DNA of 64,000 nucleotides. It comes from Cordilura impudica (taxonomy: Eukaryota; Arthropoda; Insecta; Diptera; Scathophagidae). This document shows positions 42,901 through 52,397 of this stretch, piece after piece (positions within the stretch are counted from its first letter, which is position 1; each line of letters begins with the position of its first letter). Where the stretch lies: positions 31,266,032 through 31,330,031 of the forward strand of contig OY821518.1 of NCBI GenBank assembly GCA_963682025.1. Reading direction: 5' to 3'. The notes below the pieces were generated by a model. The model made no database searches and was not told where the DNA came from. It saw only the letters and a list, made by a program, of their open reading frames with translations. Made by a program: the position numbers and the translations under genes.

Positions 42901-44127
42901 ACCGCATAAAAAAGACCTAAGTGTATATTGTTTTAAAATTTAGTTTGTATATGTGTTTGAGAAGAGTACGTTATGATCGGGCCATTTTGTGGCCTAGTTC
43001 TCATATAAAAATAAAATCAGATTGACAATATTTCATATCCATACGCCACAAATTTATAAAAAATACCAATAAAACTTGGTATTATTGGAACCAAGACCTT
43101 CTCTCGAAGCGCAAGGTATTAGACCAACTTCAATTTTCTTACTTGTTACGATTAGTTAATTGAATAGTTTTCCTCCTGCAAAATACACCACTGATTTTGT
43201 ATAAGATGTTTATCATTCCAGTTATTGCTAATGAATAAAATCTGAGTTCAGCGCTGAAGTCATACATTTTATGTGAGATATAGATTTATTTTCCAATTTT
43301 TCTTGTGGTCTCAAAAATTGCTGAAAATTGTCCGTCTGTCTGTGTGTCGCAAATATGAATATATGTATGTACTTGTATTTTGATGAAATTTGGTAGATAA
43401 GCTTTCATCGGCCATAGGAGCAACTCTATTGTAATTGGTGAAAAGCATTCTAGCTACTCGCTCAACATTTAAACTTACCCCTAGAAATGGTTTTAACAAA
43501 TCGTCGCGAATAAAATTCATTACTGCCAACATATTATGTATATCGTTGGAAATCTTAAACACCACACCTTTGTAGGTTGCTTGATTCTCCTGAATATAGG
43601 CGAAAATATTATTGCTATGGCTGTCCTTTTTCAAAACAACATTATTACTATGGAATATAGCAAAATGACACTGTTCCTCTTTAACAGTTAGCGAACTATA
43701 CGCCACTAATAGCCAAAGGTCATGATTGAAATGGATGTGTTCCATAAAATAATTGAGTTCTTGTGGTGAATGCAACTGAAATTAACAATTGACAATTAAT
43801 ATAACTACGAAATTAATATTTGTGAAATTTTTTACTTACCAAACGCTTACATATCAGTTGAATATATTTATGTTGCTCTATAACCTCTGCATAGTTTTTG
43901 GCCTTATAGAGTAAGTAACCTAAGTGGAGTTTACCGCTGTCGCGTATAAGAACAAGGTCTTTTTCTTGATTGTCATTTTGTAGCAGTTCACTCCATATAA
44001 GATCATGAGATTTAACAATTTTATGTATTATTTTTTGTGGATTTAGATCATATTGCACCAAAAACCATTCAAACTCACTAAAGTTCTTAGTATTAATCGA
44101 TGATTTAATTAATTCCCTTGTATCCAT
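33969..44127 (-). CDS. Unrecognised protein, probable three-exon gene with a 9.3 kb intron
   Basis: Exon 1 is 44127-43840 (ATG in ACAAAATGG; starts MDTRELIKSS, ends ICKRL, donor GTAAGT). Exon 2 is 43775-43479 (acceptor TTTCAG, starts LHSPQELNYF, ends DDLLKPFLG, donor GTAAGT). The probable last exon is 34160-33969 (acceptor CTTGCAG, starts KSVMDDEKNN, stop TAG). All joins are phase 0, giving about 258 residues. Exons 1-2 look globular and helix/strand mixed; the last 60 residues are a charged likely coiled coil (INRMEQRMHLESKLLVQAF). I do not recognise the family. The link from exon 2 to the last exon is inference from strand, phase and the lack of another 3' end; an extra exon between them is possible. 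Repeats at 34318-43445 fill the intron. Confidence 0.65.
34318..34790 (+). repeat. Three tandem 110 bp units next to a family B-like end
   Basis: Starts with GATTCGGCACAGCCGAGTTT as in the end of family B, then a (CTGT)n tract. Three units of about 110 bp follow, each with GATCTGAAAC(T/C)T, GACTTG(T/C)TG and CAGTCACGGAG. Located in the long intron of the minus-strand gene. Confidence 0.7.
35110..37690 (+). repeat. 7-bp satellite (TTTTTAA)n, 2.6 kb
   Basis: Long, nearly perfect runs of TTTTTAA with occasional variants (TTTTTAG, TTTTCAA, TTTTTCA toward the right edge). Interrupted by a 382 bp palindrome at 36429-36810. A variant block at 36181-36270 recurs exactly at about 37203-37292, so part of the array was duplicated as a larger unit. 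On the other strand it is the same unit family as 3960-5525. Confidence 0.95.
36429..36810. mobile_element. 382 bp near-perfect palindrome inside the satellite
   Basis: Arms 36429-36582 and 36657-36810 are inverted copies of 154 bp with about one mismatch. The 74 bp centre contains three CGTTGATGAA-like repeats. Each arm carries CAGATGATG, a perfect 7-bp stem GTCTTTC/GAAAGAC, then GAAATATCGG, which resembles terminal sequences of Penelope-like elements and loosely a hammerhead ribozyme core. It may be two head-to-head element ends or a foldback element. Confidence 0.75.
37799..38037 (-). repeat. Family H MITE, copy 1
   Basis: About 240 bp with inverted ends around CGTCGCATTCGATATCGAGT and its partner CGAATGCGACGATTCGACCC. 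An inverted copy is at 45896-46192. Noncoding. Confidence 0.75.
38046..38394. repeat. Family B-like end fragment
   Basis: Contains CAGACAGACGGACAGACGGT and ends TATACCCTCTGCCACTGAGG then TGTGGAGGGTATAAAA. Related to 25790-26112 and to the outer 350 bp of family B. Confidence 0.65.
38560..39080 (+). pseudogene. Tc1-family transposase relic
   Basis: Pieces in shifting frames: ARTVCRRAI, then WNTVFFSDESKFTLKGHNGR (first catalytic D region), then a stretch ending LGHEMGPQSM. Stops and frameshifts throughout; the remaining catalytic residues are not found. Distinct in sequence from the Tc1 copy at 9810-13440. Confidence 0.7.
39145..39825 (+). pseudogene. Gypsy-type pol fragment (protease end and reverse transcriptase start)
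   Basis: Reads LADVDTPILGNDFLEHFGL, typical of the end of a Gypsy protease. After a frame change comes RRIDPVKLQQAKQEYEQLLQ, FGIVQRSKRPWASALHMI, CGNYRFLNNHTVGDK and FSKIDLVKVFHQI, the start of a Gypsy reverse transcriptase with its first catalytic aspartate. Several stops. The sequence is cut off at about 39825, where pogo sequence begins. It differs from the errantivirus at 13606. Confidence 0.85.
39828..40990 (+). pseudogene. pogo/Tigger-type transposase, catalytic half
   Basis: Contains the DDD active-site region in order: VFNADETGLFWKKM (in a shifted frame), then LLIGDNAPGHPH and FFPPNTTSILQPLDQGI. An acidic tail follows (LEELLEDIPLSDDEI). The reading crosses at least three frames. The N-terminal CENP-B-type DNA-binding half is missing because the copy starts at the junction with the Gypsy fragment. 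An acidic reading at 42195-42390 could be its displaced C-terminus. Dead. Confidence 0.88.
40991..41890. other. AT-rich stretch, nothing recognised
   Basis: Includes TGGCGGCAGCAGCTTCATCG around 41170 and a long run of AAAATT-type low complexity (41230-41650). No gene or repeat family from the rest of the window matches. Confidence 0.5.
41900..42140 (+). repeat. LTR-retroelement remnant with two tandem primer-site copies
   Basis: GC-rich relative to its surroundings. TGGCGCCCAACGTGGGGCC, a lysine-tRNA-type primer site, occurs twice (about 42046 and 42111) within a tandem duplication of about 65-70 bp that also carries GTGATAATTTCGATA and CCACGTTGCCGCAC. No LTR pair or coding sequence follows, so it is an isolated end. 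Confidence 0.6.
42195..42390 (+). pseudogene. Isolated acidic, serine-rich C-terminal coding stretch
   Basis: From about 42217 the frame reads NEDSASASTLSSDNVYVISS, then EDNGDDLIGSSSDESNFAPL, then PKRARTLSSSDPDNM and a TAA. The composition (acidic-Ser with a basic PKRAR patch) looks like a real protein end, not noise. It may be the displaced tail of the pogo transposase or a last exon of an unknown gene. No start is present. Confidence 0.45.
42930..43147 (-). repeat. Family A fragment, diverged
   Basis: Keeps GATCGGGCCATTTTGTGGCC, TTGACAATATTTCATATCC and the AATTTTCTTACTTG end. The palindrome is lost. The preceding 42400-42930 is AT-rich with no gene. Confidence 0.6.
43325..43443 (-). repeat. 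Family A fragment just downstream of an exon
   Basis: GTCCGTCTGTCTGTGTGTCG, GAATATA and TTTTGATGAAATTTGGTAGA are family A sequence. It lies 36 bp past the donor site at 43479 on the minus strand, so the long ORF that reads through the exon ends in repeat-derived residues. This supports the donor as the true exon end. Confidence 0.75.
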
Positions 44128-44748
44128 TTTGTTATTCTTTTAACTTTTAACTATTAAAACTGGTTTGTATAAATTTTTTACATATGATGCTTTTAAGCCG
44201 TTATTTAGTAGTTAACCCATTGCGAAACGCAATTGAACGCCATAAATTTTTCAAAAAACTAAATTGTTAAAAAATTAATTCTATCGCTGCAAGTTTTATT
44301 GGATAGATTAAAAAATACAATTATTTTGATTTTTAAATCCAATCAATATTGGATTAAAATTTTTTCAATACTAAGTCTTAAAAAAAAATTTATTAATTAT
44401 TTATTATAGAAATAAATCCATCCCTGCATAGGTCCGCATATGCTAGAGATTACTCATCCCGGGTACGAACCACGGGATAAGCTCTGTTGCAGCATAAGCT
44501 GTATGAACTATGGTTTTGGAATAATTTATTATTATTAGTAGTATTTAAATACTTTTAAATGACATTTCATATTAATTAACAAATATTATCACATATTCTG
44601 ATTAAAAGTTAACATTTTTAATAAAATTTACAGTTTTCTTTCTGAAAAGATTTATATTAATTTCGTTCTTGACATCATTCGGCATCATGTTGTAAAGATT
44701 TAATCCTTTGTAAAATAAAGATTTTTGTATTGCTGTTGTATCTGCTCT

Positions 44749-45680
44749 CTATGTTCTAAAGTCTAAGGCATTCCTAAGGTTATAGGGTTGAACATCTCCA
44801 ACATATCTAATTTGTTCGATCAAGTAATCTGGTGCTCTTCCCATCTTCATTTTTTGGATAAAGAATATTGTATTAAGTTGCAGCCTTTGTTGGATGTTTA
44901 GCCATTTCAGTGCGTCTAACATATATCTTATTGAAGTAAACCGATTGCATTTTAAAATTGAGCGCATAGCCTTATTTTGTAGTTTTTGCAGCCTCGTTAT
45001 TTGTTGGTCTGAACAGCATGTAAATAATATAGTTGACCCATACTCAAAATGAGGTTTTATGGTAGTGTTATAGATATTAATTGCGGTTATTATTGTCACC
45101 CTGTTTCTTAAACGTTTAAAAAACCCGATTTTCTTGCCAATTTTCTTACATATGTATTCGACATGATCTTTAAAGTTTAAATCTTTGTCAATCAAGAAAC
45201 CCAAATATTTTATATTCACTTTTTCTATTATTATATTATTTATTTTGAATGTTATGTTTGTGTTCATATTGATTTCCATTAATTTAGTTTTGTTTTCGTT
45301 AAGTTTTAATTTATTCATTTTTAGCCATTTATTAATATTATCTACATCATTTTTTAAATTTTCATGACATATTTCCTCCGTTGCTGCTTCTGTGAAAATC
45401 AAAATATCGTCCGCATATAGTACAGCTTCGCATTTCTCTAATGTATTTTCAATATCGTTTATATATATAACAAATAGTAGAGCTCCTAAAATCGAGCCTT
45501 GTGGTACTCCAAAATCATTTTCTATTGCATTGGATATTTCATTATTAACATTTGTTAATTGTCTACGATTTGTTAAATATGACTGAAACCATTTCAGCTC
45601 TGTATCTTCAATACCGTATTTAGGATGTCCCTATCTATCGTTTCAAAAGCTCTTTTAAAATCATTATAATATATTATTTT
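44749..45680 (-). pseudogene. Non-LTR retrotransposon reverse transcriptase (jockey/CR1 type), 5' truncated
   Basis: Read leftward from 45680: DFKRAFETIDRDIL (catalytic aspartate region), then GVPQGSILGALLFVIYINDI, then YADDILIFTEA with the YADD active site. The thumb-like region follows (NKLKLNENKTKLME, NIKYLGFLIDKDLNFKDHV). It ends ALDFRT and a stop near 44749. One indel lies near 45615. The endonuclease and ORF1 are missing, as in typical 5'-truncated insertions. Sequence at 44400-44748 may be its 3' tail. I cannot fix the clade. Confidence 0.88.
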
Positions 45681-45895
45681 TTTTCTTTTTACATTTCCAT
45701 CTGTTTATGACATAATTAATATAAAAAATTCACAAAATATTTTTATTGTATAGGACTCCAAAGGTTTAAAAATAATTTACAGTTGAAAACAAGATCGTGG
45801 AGGTTGCCTGATGCCTACAAATGAAATATACCTATATAAGTATATGGATACAATAAAGCGAAAGTGTTACCTCTTTGAGGATTTAATTTAAACTG

Positions 45896-46192
45896 CTGGG
45901 GTCTAATCGTCGCATTCGTTATCAAAATTTTTTCGATCGAAATTATTTTTTTTATTTTCCAAAATAATATATGTACATACTAAGAATAACTTTGCTCTGC
46001 CAAAGTTAACGAACTATGGCCCCTGGTTAAGAATAAAAGTGAAACGAGGCCTCACGTTTGTCCGTCTTCTTTAAATAATAAACCAAAAAAAAAAAAAAAT
46101 ACTATAAAAAAGGTCGACAAAAAACTGAAATTAACAAAATATGGAATGTCGATTGATTTTACTCGATATCGAATGCGGTGATTAGTCCCCTG
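45896..46192 (+). repeat. Family H MITE, copy 2
   Basis: Ends GGGGTCTAATCGTCGCATTC and, inverted, GGGGACTAATCACCGCATTC (complement of 46162-46189). About 297 bp, noncoding, larger than copy 1. Confidence 0.78.
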
Positions 46193-46324
46193 GAAAATTT
46201 TTATATTTTTTCTTCTATCGTCAAAAATATTTTTTTCTTAATATGAAAAAATTTATGGGACATATATGTCCAATTGATCGTCATTATTATTTGTGAACAA
46301 GTAACTTTGATCAAAGCGAGTATA

Positions 46325-47405
46325 CATGGGCGGTCCCAGAACAACCCGACCTGGCGTATAGATGATGGCAGCAGTTTGAAAAAAAAAATATACTTTGAAG
46401 GGTAGTGGCAACCTTATTAAACATATGTTTGAAGCTCCAAGGCGCCATGTTGTTTAGATTTTTTTTGGGCCATCAAATGTATACGACCTCAGTCAATTTG
46501 TAAACATGAAAAAAATTGGTCACCGTTACTTTCATTTGAAAGGTCTCGGTCCAACCAACATTAAAGACGAGCTAGATTCTACTCTGGGGGAATCTGCTTC
46601 TTCGTTTACGACTATAAAATATTGGGTGGCCGTATGAGCTGTCAAACGATTTTCTTAAGAGAATCGAGAAAAAGTGCTTTACTTTACATATTGACCGAAA
46701 ATTTTGAGATGAGGAAAATGGATGCCGCGTTTGCTTACCGTGGAATAAGACTGAAGAATGTTTTGTGTTTTTACCGCAATAAAGGCGAAATTTTACGTCC
46801 ATTTGTAACCATAGCATGGGTCCACCACTTCACGCCTAAGACAAAGGAACAGTGAAACAGTGGACTGAAATGGGAGAATCGTAAAGAGGGCGAAGATAGT
46901 TCCATCTGTAGGCAAGGTTATGTCGTCTGTTTTTTGGGATGTGTGTGGGATAATTTTTATGTATTATCTTCAAAAAGGAAAAACAATCAATGGGGAGTAT
47001 TAAGGTAACTTTTTGCAGCGCTTAAGTGACGACATTAAGAAAAAAAAGGTCGAATTTGGCCAAAAAGGAAGTGTTGTCTCATTAGGACAATGAACCAGTT
47101 AACATATCCACTATGACGATGGAAAAATCCATGAACTAAACTTCGAATTGCTTAATCGCGCAACTTATTCGCCAGACTTAGCTCCCTCTGATTATGATTT
47201 GCCAACAATGAAGAGGTGGAGTCTTGGGTTGATGGTTCTTTTAAGGCGCTAGACAGTTCTTACTATAAACAGGGTATCAAAGCTATTGAATATCGCTGGG
47301 GAAAAGTGTATCGAGCTAAAAGGAGATTATGTTGGGATATAAAAAAAATTATTCACTAATTTGTTGTTTTCTTTTTCAGGTCGGGTTGTTTTAGGGCCGC
47401 CCTCG
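46325..47405 (+). mobile_element. mariner element with both TIRs, dead transposase
   Basis: TIRs: CATGGGCGGTCCCAGAACAA at the left and, inverted, CGAGGGCGGCCCTAAAACAA at the right, flanked by TA on both sides. Inside, in several frames, are GESASSFTTIKYWV, WVHHFTPKTKEQ (catalytic region), SVFWDVCGII, KGKTINGEYY and ATYSPDLAPSDYDL, all mariner landmarks in order. Many stops. Total 1.08 kb against about 1.3 kb for intact copies, so there are deletions. A different lineage from the fragment at 366-640. Confidence 0.88.
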
Positions 47406-47476
47406 TACTTAGTGTTTTTTGTTATCATTCTTGTGTAAATAACTGCACTTTCCCGTTCATTATTGTTGTATTGTTT

Positions 47477-50458
47477 TTATACCATCCACTCCAGTGTGCA
47501 GAGGGTATATATAAGTTTGTCATTCCGTTTGTAATAATTAGAAAAAAAATTTTGGACCACATAAAATATATATATTTGTGATCCTTATAACAACCGGAGT
47601 TGATATAGCGATGTCCGTCTGTCCGTCTGTGGAAATCACGATGACGGCATCAATCGGGCAGCTAGGGTGCTCGTTGACATAAAAAATGATTCATTAACAT
47701 CCTGACAAGTTTGCTATTTGAAATCGTCCAAATCGGTCAATTAGGGCCCGAGATTTGAATAAAGAACTAAAAAAAGTCTTGAAAAAATATAATTTTCTAT
47801 GTTGTTCTTGTCACGAACACGCCCTCAATAGGATAGCTAAGGCCAACAAATTCATGGGAAGATTTCTATTTCAAAAATCATTAAAATCGGTGGAACAGGT
47901 CCAGGGAAATCTCTGAAAAAGTAAAAAAAAAAATGAAAAATATGATATTTCTATATTGTTCTTGTTGTTATTCTAAATGTTGTATTGTTGTCATAGCTGG
48001 ACTTGTTGTTTTTGTGGTCGTTGTGGTAATAATATAATAAAAACTAACCCTTTGTACATTTTTTTTATCAACTCTGGTAGAAAAATTTAAAAGTTTCCAT
48101 TGTTTTGGCATCACAAAAAAAATTTACTAGATCATTTCTGTCATTGCCATGAGCCTGCCTGCAAAGTTTCAGATCGATTGGCTCACGGGAAAGGGGTTAA
48201 AATCGATCCAAAATTTTTTCGACAAGCAGACACTACGAGTTAATATAAAGGGAGTAAAAATTCACCAGCATCTAAAGCAAATAATGCTAAAATATGTACC
48301 TAGTTGTTAATAAAAAAAAAAACAATGTAAATTTAGCAAAAAAAATTTTTATATATTAATTTATTTAAAGAGAAAAACACAAAAATAACGTTTGATGTTG
48401 TATTTTTTGTATGTATATTTACATATACATACATATACATATTAAATAATACAAATAATATACATATATTCTATATATGTATATCCATAATAACTGCATG
48501 TTAGAAATAAATCGGTATATTATTTTATTTACATAAATTTCTGCAATATTTTGTTGTGGGGAAAATACATTTCTTTTGCATTAACAGTCACTTCATTTTG
48601 CTCAGCGTGACTATGCCACAGTAGATGGCGCCATAATTTTTGTTCTAATTAGCTTTGCAATAGTTCTTTCTATTTTAACATGAATGTCAATATTTTCAAC
48701 TAGATATCATACAGAACAATGTTAAGAGTATACACGGGCTGGTCTTTTATTTCATACGTTTTTTCATTATTCTTTTACAAATATGAACATAAGTTTGGCA
48801 TATTAACTTTTTGTTGTCTTTACAAAATAGAGTTACCGAGATCATCAATGAGTTTTTTGCTTTCAAAACAGTTCTACATAGTTATATAGAATTATTATTC
48901 TGCTTTACCTACAAAATATCTGATTGCGATTACATCTAATTTTTAAAAATTGTTTATAATTACTAAAGCAGTATTATTCACATAAATACATAATTGCACT
49001 TTTTAAATTTTCCATTCAAATTTTAGAAAATATCAATTCTAAAAACTGGAATTAAAATTTCCAATTATAAATTATAAAATATTAATTGAACTTCAGAAAA
49101 TCATATCAAAACGTCGGAAATAATAATTTTAAATTTAGAAGACATCAATTGCATCAAATTCCAAAAAAACACCAAATATGTTTACATTTAAAAAATGTTT
49201 ACATTAAGAACAAAATATTGGCATTCAGGAGAAATTAATAGCTTTTCAGTAACTTCTTTTAACGATAGTCGAATCGTTAAAAAAGGAAAAGCAAAATTAT
49301 TAGTAAAATTTTTAAACGATATTCGCTATTGTTAAAGTCAGCTGTTGTTGTTATCTAAACGACAACCATTTTTGTGTTGTTTATTCAATTGATAAAAACT
49401 TAAATTTTTAGGTTGCTATGTCGTCATACATAAATAAAAATCATAAAATAGTGAAAATATTTTGCTTCTTTTAAAAAACTTTTTTATATAAATAAAAAAA
49501 TTAAATAGCATATTCAATTCATTATTTCATTTTCAAATAAATACACAGAAATATTAGTAAAAAAATAAAGATATTAAACATAAACATAAAATCATCCTGT
49601 CAAACACGAAGTAATTTGTTTTTTCTATTCTTCTTTGTGTTTTTCGCTTATTTTGACAGAGATGCCACTCGTTTACAATTTAAATAAATAGAAAAATAGA
49701 TTTGTCGACTGTCGTTAAGATGTATGTACTTAGTGAATCACTTAATCCTTAGTGCAAACAACAATAGCTGTCGATATATTTTGCGATTGTCGGATCGTTG
49801 AAATTTACAGAATCGGACTATAGAAAACATTAATTTAAATTCAATGGATTTTAGAAAACCTCAAATGATATTTAAGAATTGCGAACATAAAAATTGTTAC
49901 ATAAATAAACGCAATTTGATGAGAATGTTATTTATATATAAATTTTCACAATTTTTTTGGATGAATATTTGAAGTTCGTCAGAAAATAAAGATAACAAAT
50001 TATTTTATTTAAAATTTTTGCGATATTTGGTTTTTTGCGTTTGGCATCCCTAATTTAATTATTTATTATTATAAATTTATTCTCTATGTTTTCCAAATAT
50101 GGCAATATTTTTTTGAAAAAAAAATTGAGAGAGCTTTTTTCGGTTATTATTTTGTTACTCCATCCGACCTATATGGCCGCAATGAAGAAATATTTGGCCA
50201 GTTAAAAGCCAAAAAAGCATGATTTAATGCATATAGCCACCCTACACAACCATTTCCTTTGCAATGGAGGTTAGGGCGAGCTATTTAATTAGCAAAAACT
50301 AAATTAAACGAGAAGTTATGTCATATAACCGGAAACGCATGCATATAGGAAATCCATGCATATTTTTCCAATATTTTGTTTACATTTATCATCAATACTC
50401 AAACCGAGGTGGAGGGTATCAAAGATTCGGCACAGCCGAATTTAAAGCTCTTACTTGT
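47477..50458 (+). repeat. Family B, 3 kb noncoding interspersed repeat, copy 2
   Basis: Collinear with 27143-30204 over its whole length, with small indels. Same ends (TATACCATCCACTCCAGTGT and GATTCGGCACAGCCGAATTT then CTCTTACTTG). The CTCF-like motif is kept at 48617-48632. It has extra sequence near 50195-50240. No ORF of substance. Confidence 0.87.
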
Positions 50459-50487
50459 TTTATTTGGTATATTCGCAAATCGAAATT

Positions 50488-51757
50488 GTATCGCCGCACA
50501 GTGGGTTGAATGATAGTCAAAATGAAGATTAATTCAGGGAAGCCGTATTAAAAAAAAACAAAATTTTTTATGTGTAAACATCTATGCGCTCAGGGGGGTA
50601 AAAATCTATTTCACAATACAATTACAAAAACAGCGTAAGGGAATATCGGTGTGAGGTATGTATGTATATGTAAGTGTAGTGTAAAGATTATGATATAAAT
50701 TTATTAAGCTGATTCAACAACCAACAGAAAACGCCATTAATGTATAGCAAACAACTGCTACCATCAAGTATAACAACCATAGCAGTTGCTTGCTATACAT
50801 AGATGGAGCTTACTGTTTGATTTTAATTTACACATCTCCCCTGTGATCAGACTCACATAGTGTTTTTTTTTACAAATTATTATTAGCGCATTAAAAACTT
50901 CAATTTGGAAAAAAAATTTTAATTTTTCTAAACCTGTCAAGCGCTTTTTTATTCTCGGAAAAAATTAATTTGGTCCACAATTTTTGATGTAACTTTGGAT
51001 TCTAAAGAGACAAATTAATGAATCAAATTGCAAACTATAGTGTACTTAATGCTCTATTAAAAAAACAAATAAGGAAATTAATATGTTTTTATATTATACT
51101 TAATTTAATATTATTCATTTGAATTTTAAATTTTTTTTTTTTTATTAATTATGCTCCATTCTTGTAATTTTCATTCTTGTAATCACTATTACATCATATT
51201 TCACACTCATCACAATCATCATCACTTTCATAGTCATCATCATCATATTCATCATCATTAACCTATTCTTCACCTGTTGTGTTTGGCAAAGTTATTAAAT
51301 CTACTGCCACCTGTGGTATATGACAAATTTTTGTTCTTATAACTTTTACTTTTGGCGGTAAGTAGTGGATCTGAACTAAGTAGAAACCTATTTAATATGT
51401 CTTCGTTCGACTTACCCCGACTGCAATTACGCACATAGTGTTCTCTATAATTTTCAAAATTTTTGTTTCGAGCTTCTTCAGCTTCCTCAGCTAGCTTGGC
51501 CAATTGACAGTAATGCTTGTTCTGGCCCCTGAATAAAGAATTTATGGCTGTGCTGTGAGTATAGTTTCTAAACTTTTCAACTTGAGTCTCATGTCCACAG
51601 GATACAAGATTAAGTATCACATGCATTCGTTCTATCAATTCTTTGTCCACTTTTGTAATTTGTGCAGAAACAATGGCATTCTGAAAAAAGTCTTGCGGTG
51701 TTGCCATCGTTAGAGTTTCCAAAGCCTGGCTTCGATTGGTCAACGATCAGTAGTAGG
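50488..51757 (-). mobile_element. Element D, copy 2, truncated
   Basis: Inverted relative to 3582-7312. CGCACAGTGGGTTGAATG corresponds to the inner edge of D's right TIR. A 330 bp segment (about 50565-50880) with TGTGTAAACATCTATGCGCT at one end and ACACATCTCCCCTGTGATCA at the other is inserted. The ORF at 51270-51743 follows. The outer TIR is missing; family B ends just before. Confidence 0.65.
51270..51743 (-). CDS. Unassigned transposon ORF, best-preserved copy (partial)
   Basis: 157 codons open to a stop at 51270. The first methionine shown is MTNRSQALETLTMATP, but the true N-terminus is probably lost. Blocks are LIERMHVILNLVSCGHETQV, EKFRNYTHSTAINSLF, QLAKLAEEAEEARNKNFENY, REHYVRNCSRGKSNEDI and FLLSSDPLL. 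The EEAEEARNK, YREHYxRxCSR and SSDPL blocks recur in a family of uncharacterised proteins repeated in insect genomes. No catalytic motif is visible in this piece. Related broken copies are at 6420-6760 and 26250-26640. Confidence 0.55.
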   Translation of the reverse strand: MTNRSQALETLTMATPQDFFQNAIVSAQITKVDKELIERMHVILNLVSCGHETQVEKFRNYTHSTAINSLFRGQNKHYCQLAKLAEEAEEARNKNFENYREHYVRNCSRGKSNEDILNRFLLSSDPLLTAKSKSYKNKNLSYTTGGSRFNNFAKHNR

Positions 51758-51769
51758 ACTTTGGCAGTA

Positions 51770-52191
51770 TTTATACTCTCTACCACTATGTGGTTTGGGT
51801 ATAATGGATTTGTGCTGCTGTTTATAACTACCAAAAATATTTGACCTAGACCCATCTTTTATTATACCGATCGATCACTTTCTGATTACAAGGTTAACAT
51901 GGACACACAGATGGACAGACGGATGGACGGACATCGCTTAATTGACTCAGAAAGTGATTTAGCGATGTCCGTCTATCCGTCTGTCCATCTGTGTGTCCAT
52001 GTAAACCTTGTAATCAAACTACAGGTCGCAAATATGAATATAATTTAATGAAATTTGGTATATAAGCTTTTATCGGCCATGCGATGAACTCTATTGAAGT
52101 TGGTAAAATTCGGTCCATGTTTAGACCCATACAAATGACCCCTATGAAATCGACTTAATTTGCCATAAGATCCAAATTATCATATAAGCCC
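51770..52191 (-). repeat. Family A fragment with an internal inverted duplication
   Basis: Hairpin end TACCACTATGTGGTTTGGGT, then the GTCY tract present twice in opposite orientation: ACATGGACACACAGATGGAC (from about 51898) and GTCCATCTGTGTGTCCATGT (about 51982-52001), about 55 bp per arm. Cut off at about 52191. The next 200 bp (52192-52397) holds nothing recognised. Confidence 0.75.
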
Positions 52192-52397
52192 TTATTATGA
52201 GTTGCATTCGATGTTCGATCTTCGCTGGCTATCGAACATTGAGCATCGAATGTCAAAATCGAATTATGAACTGACAGTACAGTCGAAAATTTCGTTGCCC
52301 GACGAATTTTCAATAGAACACAATTTTGCTTTCGATGCTGTATGGCAGATTGTAAAACTTATTGGATATGTAAATATTTGTCAATTTTTTACAATAT

